A stretch of DNA of 64,000 nucleotides from CAZKBP01 sp964551015 (GTDB lineage: Bacteria > Bacteroidota > Bacteroidia > Cytophagales > Microscillaceae): the NCBI GenBank assembly GCA_964551015.1, contig CAZKBP010000012.1, forward strand, positions 1 through 64,000. Direction: 5' to 3'. The notes beneath the pieces are model-generated. The model did not search any database and had not been told where the DNA came from. It saw only the letters and a list, made by a program, of their open reading frames with translations. Shown here in pieces: positions 1 through 8,000 of the stretch. Made by a program: the position numbers and the translations under genes. How positions within the stretch are numbered: position 1 is the stretch's first letter; each line of letters opens with the position of its first letter.

Positions 1-15
1 GGTTGATTCATGTGT

Positions 16-165
16 AAAGGTGGGTTTTTTATGGGGTATAGGCGGTTCTGAAGGGCCTAAAGGTGGTTCATTAAGGGGTAAAGGTGGTTCCGAAGGGGTT
101 AAAGGTGGTTCCGAGAGGGGTAAAGGTGGTTCTGAGAGGGGGTAAGGGTGGTTCCGAGAGGGGGT
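16..165. repeat. Tandem array of 21-22 bp repeats (array 1)
   Basis: Seven consecutive units of 21-22 bp with the core AAAGGTGGTTC followed by a variable triplet and AGGGGT. It ends in a C-run/G-run inverted repeat (about 166-192). The same family recurs at 7693-7970, and in both places it lies directly downstream of the 3' end of the same 175-residue gene (here only a remnant). Alternating 21 and 22 bp unit lengths rule out a conserved reading frame. Function unknown. The array probably continues left of the window. Confidence 0.85.
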
Positions 166-195
166 AAACCCCCCCCGTCGAGGGGGGGTAAAATA

Positions 196-255
196 CTATA
201 CTTGATCCTGACTATCAGAAGCTTGTGTCTCTGAATTGCTAGGAGCTTCGTCGCC
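196..255 (-). pseudogene. 3' remnant of the 175-residue gene at 8001-8528
   Basis: On the minus strand the last 20 codons (with stop) read G-DEAPSNSETQ-ASDSQDQV and nearly match the end of the intact gene at 8001-8528, which reads DEAPSNSETQ-SSDSQDQA. Homology stops abruptly at about 255, where the sequence switches to the hairpin-rich block also present near 3590. The tandem-repeat array follows the stop codon in both copies. This is therefore a truncated segmental duplication, not a gene. Confidence 0.85.
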
Positions 256-293
256 CAACCTCTGCTCAGTTTCCCAACCTAGCACGTAAATCA

Positions 294-367
294 GTCAAGC
301 TTCCTAGCTTGACGCGATGTGAGATGGAAATCTCACCGACTGGGTGGGCTGAAATAGGCATTTCAGC
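294..367. repeat. Cluster of three short perfect hairpins
   Basis: Three hairpins in a row, each with a 4-nt loop: stem GTCAAGCT/AGCTTGAC (294-313), stem GTGAGAT/ATCTCAC (319-336) and stem GCTGAAAT/ATTTCAGC (348-367). A related block lies at 3609-3748, with stem changes that keep the pairing. The flank CACGTAAATCAGTCAAG is shared by the two loci. This is probably an interspersed palindromic repeat element; its function is unknown. Confidence 0.8.
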
Positions 368-390
368 AGGGTGGGTTGTTGTGCCTCGTT

Positions 391-2040
391 TCATTTTTCA
401 ATCTCAGTTAAAATGTAATTCTTAATTATGTATTCAGGTTGAAAACCCTTACTGTTTCTGTAATTGCCTGAAGTAATAACAACTACTAGTTTATATTCAG
501 GAATAACAAACAAATACTGACCGCCAGAACCTCTCGCCTCAATGGATTTAATTTTTTTGCCCTTGATATCGTAGGTTTTATGCCAAAAAAGATAGCCATA
601 CTCGTTTTTGTCCCTCGTGTTTTCAAGTACTTTGTGCTTATCAAATGACTTCTTCACCCATTGCGAAGGAATAATTTCTTCCCCTTCCCATGTACCATTA
701 TTTAGGTAAAGTTGTCCGAATTTTAGTAGGTCTCTTGGGGTTAAATACCACCCTCCGCCAAAGTACGGCTGGTCTTCATGGTTAGTTTGAATTCTGTAAT
801 TGTGAATAGATAAGGGTGCAAATAGCTTTTTGTGAATATAAAACTCCAACCTTTCATCTATCAAAGAGCTAATGATTGGAGATAGGAGATGGGGATTTCC
901 AGAACCGTAATTGGCTTTTTCCCCTGGCTGATAAACCATGGGGGCATTTAAAATATGCTCTGTCCAATCCTTCTGATTTTGGTAGGCTCCTTCGTTGGCA
1001 AATGAAGTTCGGTTTAAACCAAAATCAATAGCGTCCAATCCACTTGACATAGTAAGCAGGTGGTGAATCCTAATATTTTCTTTTCCATCCTCCCAAACTA
1101 CTTCAGGATATTGATTCTCGAAGAAGTCTCGGATGGGCAAGTTTTCACTATTTAGCTTTTGATCAGAAATTGCAATACCCACCATAGCAGAAGCAAAACT
1201 CTTGGAGAGCGAACGGGTGTCGTGAGGTATACTCAATGTAAAACCGTCAAAATAGTTTTCAAAAATAATTTCACCATTTTGGGATATGACTACTGCATGG
1301 GTTCTTTCCAATGTGTCATTCTTAATGTCAGTCACAAGTTTAGATAAGCGAGAAGAATTCCTATTATCAGTCGTTTTGGGATAATCTCCGATTTGCCACT
1401 GTTCATAGGGCAGCGGTAAAAGTTCGATTTCAGTGCTTTCGTTCAGAAAGTCAAGGGTAAGGTCAATTTTCTCCTCTTTTAATACACCATTAAAATGCAG
1501 ATTGGAACGTATGTCGATAAATGCAAAGTTGTTGTCAGAGAGCGTAAAATCTTGCGCCCACATGTAATGATAAGTGGGTTCTTTAAAAAAAGTAGAAGCT
1601 GCATAACTGCTATCATCCTGTTTATCTATTGAAAGGTACATCGTGGGCAAAAAAGAGTCTTCAATCAAAAGATTCCATTTTCCTGCCCAATTTCCTTTTG
1701 AAGTTAAGCGCAATTCAATATTAGATAAATGGTGCCCGGTTTGAACAAAAGCGATTGGGGGGTATTGGGTCGTATCAATTCTGATAGTTAATTGGTCTTG
1801 ATGTTGACCCACCAAATAAGTCTTGTTTTCAGTTTCAAGTGGAATTTCGGTTATGCTGCTATTACCCTCAAACCTTGCCACAATCCCTTTTTCTGTGGAA
1901 AACATTTCAACAGTAAAAAGGAAGGGATTTTGCTTTTTAAATCTTCCTGCCCAGCCTCCAACATAATTGTCAACGGAAGTTTGAGCATTGCACGCAATAA
2001 TATTCAACAGGCAAATTATTAACAGAATATTTATTCGCAT
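391..2040 (-). CDS. Secreted or lipid-anchored serine hydrolase, beta-lactamase (class C)/PBP4* family
   Basis: A 549-residue protein. It starts with a hydrophobic signal sequence ending near a Cys (LNIIACNAQ), so it is probably exported and may be lipidated. Residues about 30-220 form an N-terminal region of beta-rich character that I cannot assign. The C-terminal half is a serine beta-lactamase-like hydrolase: the SxxK nucleophile motif is in RSLSKSFAS, the YxN-like motif in YGSGN, and the C-terminal strand motif in ARGSGGQ. Members cleave peptides or esters; the substrate cannot be read from sequence. The base composition is AT-rich compared with the Roco gene. The next gene upstream ends 71 bp away. 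Family call confident, substrate unknown. Confidence 0.85.
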   Translation of the reverse strand: MRINILLIICLLNIIACNAQTSVDNYVGGWAGRFKKQNPFLFTVEMFSTEKGIVARFEGNSSITEIPLETENKTYLVGQHQDQLTIRIDTTQYPPIAFVQTGHHLSNIELRLTSKGNWAGKWNLLIEDSFLPTMYLSIDKQDDSSYAASTFFKEPTYHYMWAQDFTLSDNNFAFIDIRSNLHFNGVLKEEKIDLTLDFLNESTEIELLPLPYEQWQIGDYPKTTDNRNSSRLSKLVTDIKNDTLERTHAVVISQNGEIIFENYFDGFTLSIPHDTRSLSKSFASAMVGIAISDQKLNSENLPIRDFFENQYPEVVWEDGKENIRIHHLLTMSSGLDAIDFGLNRTSFANEGAYQNQKDWTEHILNAPMVYQPGEKANYGSGNPHLLSPIISSLIDERLEFYIHKKLFAPLSIHNYRIQTNHEDQPYFGGGWYLTPRDLLKFGQLYLNNGTWEGEEIIPSQWVKKSFDKHKVLENTRDKNEYGYLFWHKTYDIKGKKIKSIEARGSGGQYLFVIPEYKLVVVITSGNYRNSKGFQPEYIIKNYILTEIEK

Positions 2041-2111
2041 TTTTCAGTTTATTATTAATGAGATACAATGGTTTCTGCTAAACTGTAATAGCCAATGTTG
2101 GGGGCAGTTTT

Positions 2112-2711
2112 TTATTTTGTCCATCCTACTGATTTTCTCCACATTTCATATTCTCGTTTTCTTTCTTCAAAATCCTTCGGTGGTCGTTGATTTTCATTTT
2201 TAATCCTGTCTTGCATAATCTCAATCTGTTCTTCAAGTGTATTTAAACCGATAGTCTGTCTCCGTTGATTTACTTTTAGGAGGTCGTCAAATTGATTAGG
2301 ATTCATTTCTCCATTTTCATCCCAATCGAATTGGGTTCCGTAGTGCTGTAATCTACCTTCAAGGACGGCTATTCGGTCGGTCAAATATGCCAAGTTTTTC
2401 TGGTCTGCTTTTTTTTCGTTAACTGCGATTTCTAATAGTCTTGCTGCTTTTTTCATAAAGTCAGGTTGCCCGATAGAGTGCTGAATAATGACCCATGCGG
2501 CGTGGCTAGCTTCTTCGCCAACTTTATCAGTTGTCGGAAATCCAATCTTTTCCATGATCAGATTGAGCTCTTTGGCATTTTCATGATGCAAGTCCTGCAT
2601 TTCCTGATGGTAGCCATTTGAAAGAGTTCCTTTTCTTATCAATTCATCTCTAAGTATGTCGTCTTTCTTTTTAAGTCCGATTATCTTTTTTGAGATTTGG
2701 TCGAAGTCCAT
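2112..2711 (-). CDS. DUF6624-type protein
   Basis: A 199-residue protein, probably cytoplasmic, with no signal peptide or membrane segment. It matches what I recall of the DUF6624 family: a conserved core with AAWVIIQHSIGQPDF (about 70-85) followed by YLTDRIAVLEGR and HYGTQ (about 115-133), and a helical charged C-terminus. The biochemical role of the family is unknown. It lies between two short spacers with partly palindromic sequence, in an AT-rich run of small accessory genes that looks like separately acquired genes. The start is the first ATG of the open frame. Confidence 0.7.
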   Translation of the reverse strand: MDFDQISKKIIGLKKKDDILRDELIRKGTLSNGYHQEMQDLHHENAKELNLIMEKIGFPTTDKVGEEASHAAWVIIQHSIGQPDFMKKAARLLEIAVNEKKADQKNLAYLTDRIAVLEGRLQHYGTQFDWDENGEMNPNQFDDLLKVNQRRQTIGLNTLEEQIEIMQDRIKNENQRPPKDFEERKREYEMWRKSVGWTK

Positions 2712-2887
2712 TTTGGTCTTTCTTTAATTGTCCCTGACGATGGCGGCTAAACGGGGTAGCCCGCTTTTACTGGCTATGGACAGCTATACATTGGTGGCTG
2801 TCGTGTTTTTTCATTTTTCAATTTGCTTGAATCGAGTAACTGAAATTTTTATTTTTTTCAGGATTTAAAACCAAGCAATTTACTTCT
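2712..2887. other. Intergenic spacer with imperfect inverted repeats
   Basis: A spacer of about 175 bp between two accessory genes. On the minus strand it contains GCGGGCTACCCCGTTTAGCC and further imperfect palindromic segments. Such spacers between small unrelated genes resemble cassette recombination sites, but I cannot show an integron-type attC site by eye. I see no gene. Confidence 0.3.
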
Positions 2888-3406
2888 CTATTTTAATATT
2901 TGACTTGTCCAATCTTCGCCCCAAACTGTCAGTTCATAAATCCATTCATAATTCGTGTTATCTTCTGTAGTCCAATATTCTTCGTTTAAGTCAACCCACA
3001 AACCATTTTCTAATTCTTTGTCATGAATTACAAAAGAATCTCCGTCAATCTCGATTACTTTTTCGAAATTTTCAATTATGAATTTAGTGTTTACTTCCGC
3101 ATACCACAACTCTTGAAGTTGGTTTATCGAGAAGTAGTTTTTCTGATTTATTTGATTTGATACTCTTGCGAGTGTTTCATAAATCGTTTTCGGATTTGAT
3201 TGAGCAGCTCTTTTTATGATTGTCGTTGTGCGATTATTTCCTCTTAACCTCATCATCAATTCTTCGATTTCTTCGATCTGCAAGATGGTCGCTTGTTCCA
3301 AATTTGGTTCTATTTCAATAAGTTGATTTAGAATTTTTGGTAAAATTTGATTTAAGTGATTTTGCTTTTTCAGATTTGCCAATCTTTTCTTTTTTGTTTC
3401 ATCCAT
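2888..3406 (-). CDS. Hypothetical protein, 172 residues
   Basis: I do not recognise this gene. The product is a soluble acidic protein with a Lys-rich start (MDETKKKRLANLKKQ), a predicted helical first half and a C-terminal part rich in Trp, Tyr and Glu (NTNYEWIYELTVWGEDW). No signal peptide or membrane segment is visible. It overlaps the small open frame upstream by 8 bp, which could mean translational coupling. AT-rich composition and unknown neighbours suggest accessory DNA. Confidence 0.6.
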   Translation of the reverse strand: MDETKKKRLANLKKQNHLNQILPKILNQLIEIEPNLEQATILQIEEIEELMMRLRGNNRTTTIIKRAAQSNPKTIYETLARVSNQINQKNYFSINQLQELWYAEVNTKFIIENFEKVIEIDGDSFVIHDKELENGLWVDLNEEYWTTEDNTNYEWIYELTVWGEDWTSQILK

Positions 3407-3611
3407 TTTGGAGAGCGTTTTCCTCTTTGAAACGAATGTCGCCTGTGATTAGCTCAATATAAGCATTCCCACCATTCCTTCCAAGGCTTCCCTCTTGCCA
3501 ACCGCCCCAAATTTGTGCATTTTCACGTGAAGGCTTGCCGCAAAGGATAATCTCTTGTAAGTGAGAACTCACCTTTGCGAAGTTTCCCAATTTTGCACGT
3601 AAATCAGTCAA
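3399..3611 (-). CDS. Possible small hypothetical protein, 70 residues, TTG start
   Basis: An open frame of 70 codons that could start at a TTG (3609-3611) inside the left arm of a hairpin. Residues 30-60 (WGGWQEGSLGRNGGNAYIE) look protein-like, but I know no family. The first ten codons are within the block duplicated at about 275-300, so the frame could be the 3' end of an older gene that gained a chance start in the repeat. It overlaps the next gene by 8 bp. A real gene or a remnant; uncertain. Confidence 0.35.
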   Translation of the reverse strand: MTDLRAKLGNFAKVSSHLQEIILCGKPSRENAQIWGGWQEGSLGRNGGNAYIELITGDIRFKEENALQNG

Positions 3612-3748
3612 GCTTCCTAGCTTGCGCCATGTGAGATAGGAATCTCACCGATCGGGCTTGCTGAGATGGGAATCTCAGCAGAGTGGAAGGTTACGCGATG
3701 TGAGATAGGAATCTCACCGATTGGGCGGGCTGAGATGGGAATCTCAGC
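3609..3748. repeat. Cluster of five short hairpins
   Basis: Five hairpins with 4-nt loops: CAAGCT/AGCTTG (3609-3624), GTGAGAT/ATCTCAC (3631-3648), GCTGAGAT/ATCTCAGC (3660-3679), then GTGAGAT/ATCTCAC (3700-3717) and GCTGAGAT/ATCTCAGC (3729-3748). The last pair is a tandem copy of the pair before it, about 69 bp on. Same family as 294-367. The block lies between the Roco gene and the small open frame at 3399-3611. Confidence 0.85.
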
Positions 3749-3797
3749 AGAGTGGATGTTCGTTGCTTACTTCCATTTTTTCCTTTTTTATGTTTAT

Positions 3798-6593
3798 TCA
3801 AGCCTCTAAGTGTTTTTGATACATAGCCGATCTCTCCTCGCGGATGACCTCCAAGAGCTTACCTACTTCAAGATGGCTCCGGCAGTGAGCGATCAGATTC
3901 ATAATCCTTGTATCCTTGCTTTCGCCCTGAGCAAAATTGTTAAACACGGCTTCGAAATGCAGCATACAAAGCAACCTCAGTTTCTCTTCCGAATAAGCCG
4001 CATTTAGGAGTTTGTACAGGGCTGCATTGGATATGTCGTCTTTATTCACAGCAGCAGGCACTTTTACTTCCTTTCTCGGAATCGCCTGTATCGCTTTACC
4101 CTTTAAGGCACCAGTAGGAGCTTGTCCAAACAAAAACTTGAAGTCATCTACCTCCAGCGGCTGCTCGGTCGTGCTATCTATTTCCTTCCGTCCCTGTTGG
4201 ATTTTCTGCTGCAAGCGCTCAATTTCCACGAAGCTATTCACATCATTTTCTTTCACCGAAACCTGTATCCCCTCCTTACCCTCGTGGATGGCCGAGAAGG
4301 TTCCAAAGATTTCTGACGCGATTTCTTCCACTTGATCCTGTATCCTCACCACGATACATTGCCGATTCTCTTGCTTGATTCTCTCCACGAAGACCTGCTT
4401 ATTCCCCGCTTGATGCAGGAAGATAATCCCATTCTTCCAGTAAGGCATCTCTTGGGCAAACTGCCCGTACTTAGAGATAAACTTCACCATCACGCTACTG
4501 GGCAAGATATCTGGGTAATACAAAGTAAAGCAATGAGCCGTCTGCACTTGGCTTATGGTGAGCATGGGCTTATTCTGGCATTCCAAAGGCAAGTACTGCG
4601 GAGCCACATACTGCTCTGTATCTGGAATCTGGAAAATCAAGCCAAATTGTTCATACTTCATCAAGCCCAGAAAAATCTCTGCCAGTCCCACCTTGTCGTC
4701 TAGTACCCGAATGGCGTGTGCTTTGTCAAATTTTCCACCCCGCGACTTTACCTGATAATCCAGAATTTTGTAGATAATCTCCGAAATCCATTGGGGATTG
4801 ATAAATACTACATCTTCCAACTCCGTGATCTCATCGCCATAGTACAGCAGCACCCCAATCGCTTTTAGCCAATCCGTGAGTGCCTCAATCCGCGTGGTAT
4901 CATTGGTGTCCTGTTCATAGAATTTGAGGCATTCTTTCCTGTATTCCGAGTAGCTGAGCACGTTTTTCCCTTCTTTTTCGGCCAGCTTTCGGATATGATC
5001 ACGCACCATGGTCCAAACGGTAGGAATCTCGATGCGACTAATCGTATCTGTGAGTTTTTGTTCCAACTTATCAATGAATACTTGAAAACGAGCCATATCT
5101 GGTCTGAGGGCATCGTCTCCCTCCTCCTCATTCTCCTCTTCTCGCTGGGCTTCTTCCCAGGCTTTGGCCACACTGATGTAGAGGATATTATCCTCGATCC
5201 CATATCTCTCGCCCAGTTTACTATCCAGGATCACCTCCTTTGGGTGCTGGTCTATTTTATTTTGAACGAGCAAAACAGGGCTTTTCTCTTCCTGCTCACG
5301 GAGTCGCTCTCGATCCCGGATGGTTTGGAGCCAATAGCTATAGTGGAAGTGCTCCAGCTCGAGAGTCTCTTCTTGGATATTTCCCTCCGCGTCTTTGATC
5401 CGAATCGGCGTGGGCAGGGTCGCGTTCTGATTGTAAGGCTCCGTGAAGAGCAAAAGATAAACGGTATTCTTTCCCAAAAATAATTGATGAATCACATGGT
5501 AAAACTCCTGCCCTCCTAAGTCCCAGAAGTTGACCCTTACCTTGGGCGGCATGCCTTTGGCTCTATCTTCTTCATCTGTCTCTATTTCCACGTGGCCAAT
5601 ATCTATCTCGTGGGTAGAGCATAAGGTTTCCTCGTCATAAGTATCATTCACTAGGAATTGATAGAGAGAAGTCTTGCCCGAAGTGCTATTGCCCACCAGC
5701 ATCACCCTGATCTCATCATTAGGATTTAGCCCCTGTTCAGAAGCCTGGGCAAACTCCCTCAGGGCTGCCAAGCAATTATCTTTCCCAATCACCCCTTCCG
5801 GAAACACATCTACCAGAGGATTTTTGGCTAATCCCAAATAAGCCAATTTCGGGTAGCGTTCCTTATTCGTGAAGCGAAGCACTTCGCCTACATTCTGATG
5901 TAGGAGGTTTTCCCCCAGGTACAAACTTGTCAGAGCCGAGAAGCCTCCGGCCAGAGAGATTTCTGCCAATTTGTTCTTAGCCAAGTGCAGTGTATGCAAT
6001 CGGGGCAAGCCCTCCGGCAAATCAATCTCTTGAATTTGATTATTGTAGAGATAGAGATACTCCAATTGCTGAAATCCCCTGGGCAGTCTGAACTCGCTTA
6101 GCTGATTATAGCCCACATCCCAGAAGCGAAGCGCGGGCAGATCTGACTCGATCCTGAGGCTTTCTAGCGCGTTGTGGCTTAGGTCTAGATGCTCTAGCTG
6201 GGGAAAACTCCCAGAGATACGAAGCCGCTTGAGTTTCCCTGATTTGGGTTCTGCTTCCGCTTCCTCTTCCTCGGTTTTTTTACCCGAGAGGTTCAGCCTC
6301 TTCAGGGCAGGCCAATCACCCTCGAGGTGCAGTTCTTCTCCTTGGTATTGCCCTAAGTTGAGATATTCTAAATGGGGTAAGCGCTCAGTAATGGCCAGAA
6401 GCACATTTTGATCCAAGGCTTGCCCCGCAGCCAAGTTCAGCCCCACGATTTCCCCCGAGGCATTTTTGGCGTACTGCCCCGAATGCTTTTGGTGCAGTAT
6501 GGAGAGTGCGTGCGGAGGATTTACTAACTCTTGGAGCTTCGTGTTCAGCAAGTCTTCAAGCTGAGCGATCATCTGGTTGGTATCTGCAGACAT
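3798..6593 (-). CDS. Roco protein: LRR-Roc-COR GTPase with C-terminal helical adaptor-like domain
   Basis: A 931-residue protein. Residues about 70-270 are leucine-rich repeats (for example LEHLDLSHNALESL and LHTLHLAKNKLAEI). The Roc GTPase follows: P-loop GNSTSGKT at 301-308, G3 motif DLGGQE at 358-363 and NKID at 445-448. A COR-type region spans about 530-700. The last 80 residues (LYKLLNAAYSEEKLRLLC onward) are helical and resemble bacterial effector-associated or death-like adaptor domains; that part is inference. No signal or membrane segment, so it is cytosolic. Roco proteins are GTP-dependent dimers; bacterial roles are mostly unknown. It is followed, 182 bp upstream of its start, by an FGE-like gene in the same direction, with repeats in between. 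Confidence 0.93.
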   Translation of the reverse strand: MSADTNQMIAQLEDLLNTKLQELVNPPHALSILHQKHSGQYAKNASGEIVGLNLAAGQALDQNVLLAITERLPHLEYLNLGQYQGEELHLEGDWPALKRLNLSGKKTEEEEAEAEPKSGKLKRLRISGSFPQLEHLDLSHNALESLRIESDLPALRFWDVGYNQLSEFRLPRGFQQLEYLYLYNNQIQEIDLPEGLPRLHTLHLAKNKLAEISLAGGFSALTSLYLGENLLHQNVGEVLRFTNKERYPKLAYLGLAKNPLVDVFPEGVIGKDNCLAALREFAQASEQGLNPNDEIRVMLVGNSTSGKTSLYQFLVNDTYDEETLCSTHEIDIGHVEIETDEEDRAKGMPPKVRVNFWDLGGQEFYHVIHQLFLGKNTVYLLLFTEPYNQNATLPTPIRIKDAEGNIQEETLELEHFHYSYWLQTIRDRERLREQEEKSPVLLVQNKIDQHPKEVILDSKLGERYGIEDNILYISVAKAWEEAQREEENEEEGDDALRPDMARFQVFIDKLEQKLTDTISRIEIPTVWTMVRDHIRKLAEKEGKNVLSYSEYRKECLKFYEQDTNDTTRIEALTDWLKAIGVLLYYGDEITELEDVVFINPQWISEIIYKILDYQVKSRGGKFDKAHAIRVLDDKVGLAEIFLGLMKYEQFGLIFQIPDTEQYVAPQYLPLECQNKPMLTISQVQTAHCFTLYYPDILPSSVMVKFISKYGQFAQEMPYWKNGIIFLHQAGNKQVFVERIKQENRQCIVVRIQDQVEEIASEIFGTFSAIHEGKEGIQVSVKENDVNSFVEIERLQQKIQQGRKEIDSTTEQPLEVDDFKFLFGQAPTGALKGKAIQAIPRKEVKVPAAVNKDDISNAALYKLLNAAYSEEKLRLLCMLHFEAVFNNFAQGESKDTRIMNLIAHCRSHLEVGKLLEVIREERSAMYQKHLEA

Positions 6594-6707
6594 AAATACA
6601 AAATCTTCTTTGTTTTTACCCTTAAATTACACAATCTACAACAAACTACTCACAAATCCTTCCAAAAAAATCCCCAGCAACTTCCAAGCCTGTACCTTCC
6701 AAGCTCC

Positions 6708-6776
6708 TATAGCTTTCAAGCTCCAGCTTGGAAGTTTTTTTGAAATAAGGACAGAAGGTAGCACTAAGCAAGACCT
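6708..6776 (-). repeat. Copy 1 of the block downstream of the FGE-like genes, with hairpin
   Basis: This block lies just after the stop of the first FGE-like gene and is nearly repeated at 8621-8690, after the second. It contains the hairpin CAAGCT-CC-AGCTTG and on the minus strand GTGCTACCTTCTGT. A second palindrome (AAACTCCAGTTT, about 6799-6810) lies inside the last codons of the gene. Hairpins just downstream of DGR variable regions are known to aid retrohoming in studied systems; here they could also be terminators. Confidence 0.7.
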
Positions 6777-7579
6777 CACTGCCTAGCCCCTGCCGCCCAA
6801 ACTGGAGTTTGGGGGCTACATAACCGAAACCCAACATCGCTGTAACTGCCGTTGAAGAAGTTGAGGTCGAAGCGGTAGGCCACGGCAGCGTTGTAATCAA
6901 GGAAGTCCCACGAGCCGCCCCGAATTGGGTGAACTTGATTTTCCTCGCGCTGGTCGCGATCCACGGGCAGGGGGAGTTGCTGGCCAGCCAGCTTCTCGTA
7001 CAAGTTGTTGTCCCAATCGTCCTCACACCACTCAAATACATTCCCACTTAGGTCATACAAGCCCAGGGCATTGGGCAGCTTTAGCCCCACGGGCTTGCTC
7101 TCATCGTGGCTATTCTCATTGTACCAACCCACCTCGTGCAAGTAGTCCGAGCCCGCGTATTTGTGCGGTTCTTGGTACCGCCCCCCGCGGGCGGCATACT
7201 CCCACTCCGCCTCCGTGGGCAGCCGGAAGCCATTAGCCGCGTAGTCAGGAAAGGCCCAGCCCTTTTCGGCATCTTCTATCTCGTAGACGGGCCTTCTGCC
7301 CAGCTGGGTACTCAGGGCATTACAAAATTGTACCGCCTCCATCCAGCTCACTTGCTCCACGGGGTGGCGCGCACCTTGGAAGCGGGAAGGGTTCTCACCC
7401 ATTACTGCCTCGTACAAGTCCTGCGTGACCAAGTACTCGCTCAGGTAGAAGTCCGAGACTTTTATTTCCGTAATAGGCCTATTATCACGGCTACCATCTC
7501 CAATTTGTCCTTTGCCGCCTTCCACGAAGCGCATGCGGTTGTAGGTTTGGTCATTAATAGTGATGGGGATAGCGTCCAT
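6776..7579 (-). CDS. FGE-like (SUMF1 domain) protein with a DGR-type variable region, copy 1
   Basis: A 267-residue protein made almost entirely of a formylglycine-generating-enzyme-like C-type-lectin fold. Signatures are FVEGG near residue 18, LPTEAEWEYAARGG (120-133), LYDLSGNVFEWCEDDWD (174-190) and RGGSW (220-224) then VGFRL. No Cys occurs where the catalytic pair of true FGEs would lie, so it is probably a binding protein, not an oxidase. Residues 225-248 (bases 6836-6907) form a hypervariable stretch: against the paralogue at 8790-9590 they differ at most codons but never at a third base. FGE-fold proteins are established DGR targets. No signal peptide. It lies upstream of the Roco gene and may act with it (inference). 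Confidence 0.9.
   Translation of the reverse strand: MDAIPITINDQTYNRMRFVEGGKGQIGDGSRDNRPITEIKVSDFYLSEYLVTQDLYEAVMGENPSRFQGARHPVEQVSWMEAVQFCNALSTQLGRRPVYEIEDAEKGWAFPDYAANGFRLPTEAEWEYAARGGRYQEPHKYAGSDYLHEVGWYNENSHDESKPVGLKLPNALGLYDLSGNVFEWCEDDWDNNLYEKLAGQQLPLPVDRDQREENQVHPIRGGSWDFLDYNAAVAYRFDLNFFNGSYSDVGFRLCSPQTPVWAAGARQ
6836..6907 (-). other. DGR-type variable region (VR) of FGE-like copy 1
   Basis: Twenty-four codons encoding D-FLDYNAAVAYRF-DLNFFNGSYS-D. All but one (GTG) end in C or T, as expected if an AAC/AAT-rich template was mutated at adenines. Aligned without gaps to 8823-8894, 14 codons differ by 21 bases, all at codon positions 1 and 2. The flanks CGGGGCGGCTCGTGG and GTTGGGTTTCGG are identical in both copies; the second is where an initiation-of-homing sequence would lie. 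Confidence 0.85.
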
Positions 7580-7692
7580 AGATGTAGGGTTTGGGGTTCT
7601 TGGCTCTAAGATACAAGAAAATTGGGAAATCTGGCCTCACCCTCGCCAGCTAAGGGCTTGGGAAGCACCTCGAGGCACTTAGCAAAGCCCCT

Positions 7693-7970
7693 CAACGTGG
7701 TTGCGAAGCCCCTCAATGCGGTTCAGAAGTGCCTAAAGGTGGTTCTGAGAGGGGGTAAAGGCAGTTCATTAAGGCCTCAACGCGGTTCAGGAGGGCCTAA
7801 AGGTGGTTCCGAGAGGGGGTAAACGTGGTTCGTTAAGGGGTAAATGCGGTTCGTTAAGGCCTAAAGGTGGTTCTGAGAGGGGGTAAAGGCAGTTCATTAA
7901 GGCCTCAACGCGGTTCAGGAGGGCCTAAAGGTGGTTCCGAGAGGGGGTAAACGTGGTTCTGAGAGGGGGT
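7693..7970. repeat. Tandem array of 21-22 bp repeats (array 2)
   Basis: Thirteen units of 21 or 22 bp. The consensus core is AAAGGTGGTTC or CAACGCGGTTC followed by NNN and AGGGGT or AGGGCCT-like ends. A four-unit block of 86 bp (7735-7820) is repeated exactly at 7863-7948, so the array grew by block duplication. It fills the gap between the first FGE-like gene and the 175-residue gene. There are no unique spacers of constant length, so it is not a CRISPR array. The same family is at 16-165. Confidence 0.9.
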
Positions 7971-7997
7971 TTACCCCCCCCTCGAAGGGGGGGTAAA
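7967..7997 (-). terminator. C-run/G-run hairpin after the 175-residue gene
   Basis: An inverted repeat TTTACCCCCCC - CTCGAA - GGGGGGGTAAA starting 4 bp after the stop codon at 8001. It has a very GC-rich stem but no clear U-tract on the minus strand. The equivalent hairpin follows the remnant at 196-255. A terminator or RNA-stabilising hairpin is plausible. It also marks the edge of the tandem array. Confidence 0.45.
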
Positions 7998-8000
7998 ATA

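Noticed and set aside
7693..7970. CRISPR array
   Set aside because: Units are contiguous 21-22 bp repeats without unique spacers, and no cas gene is present.
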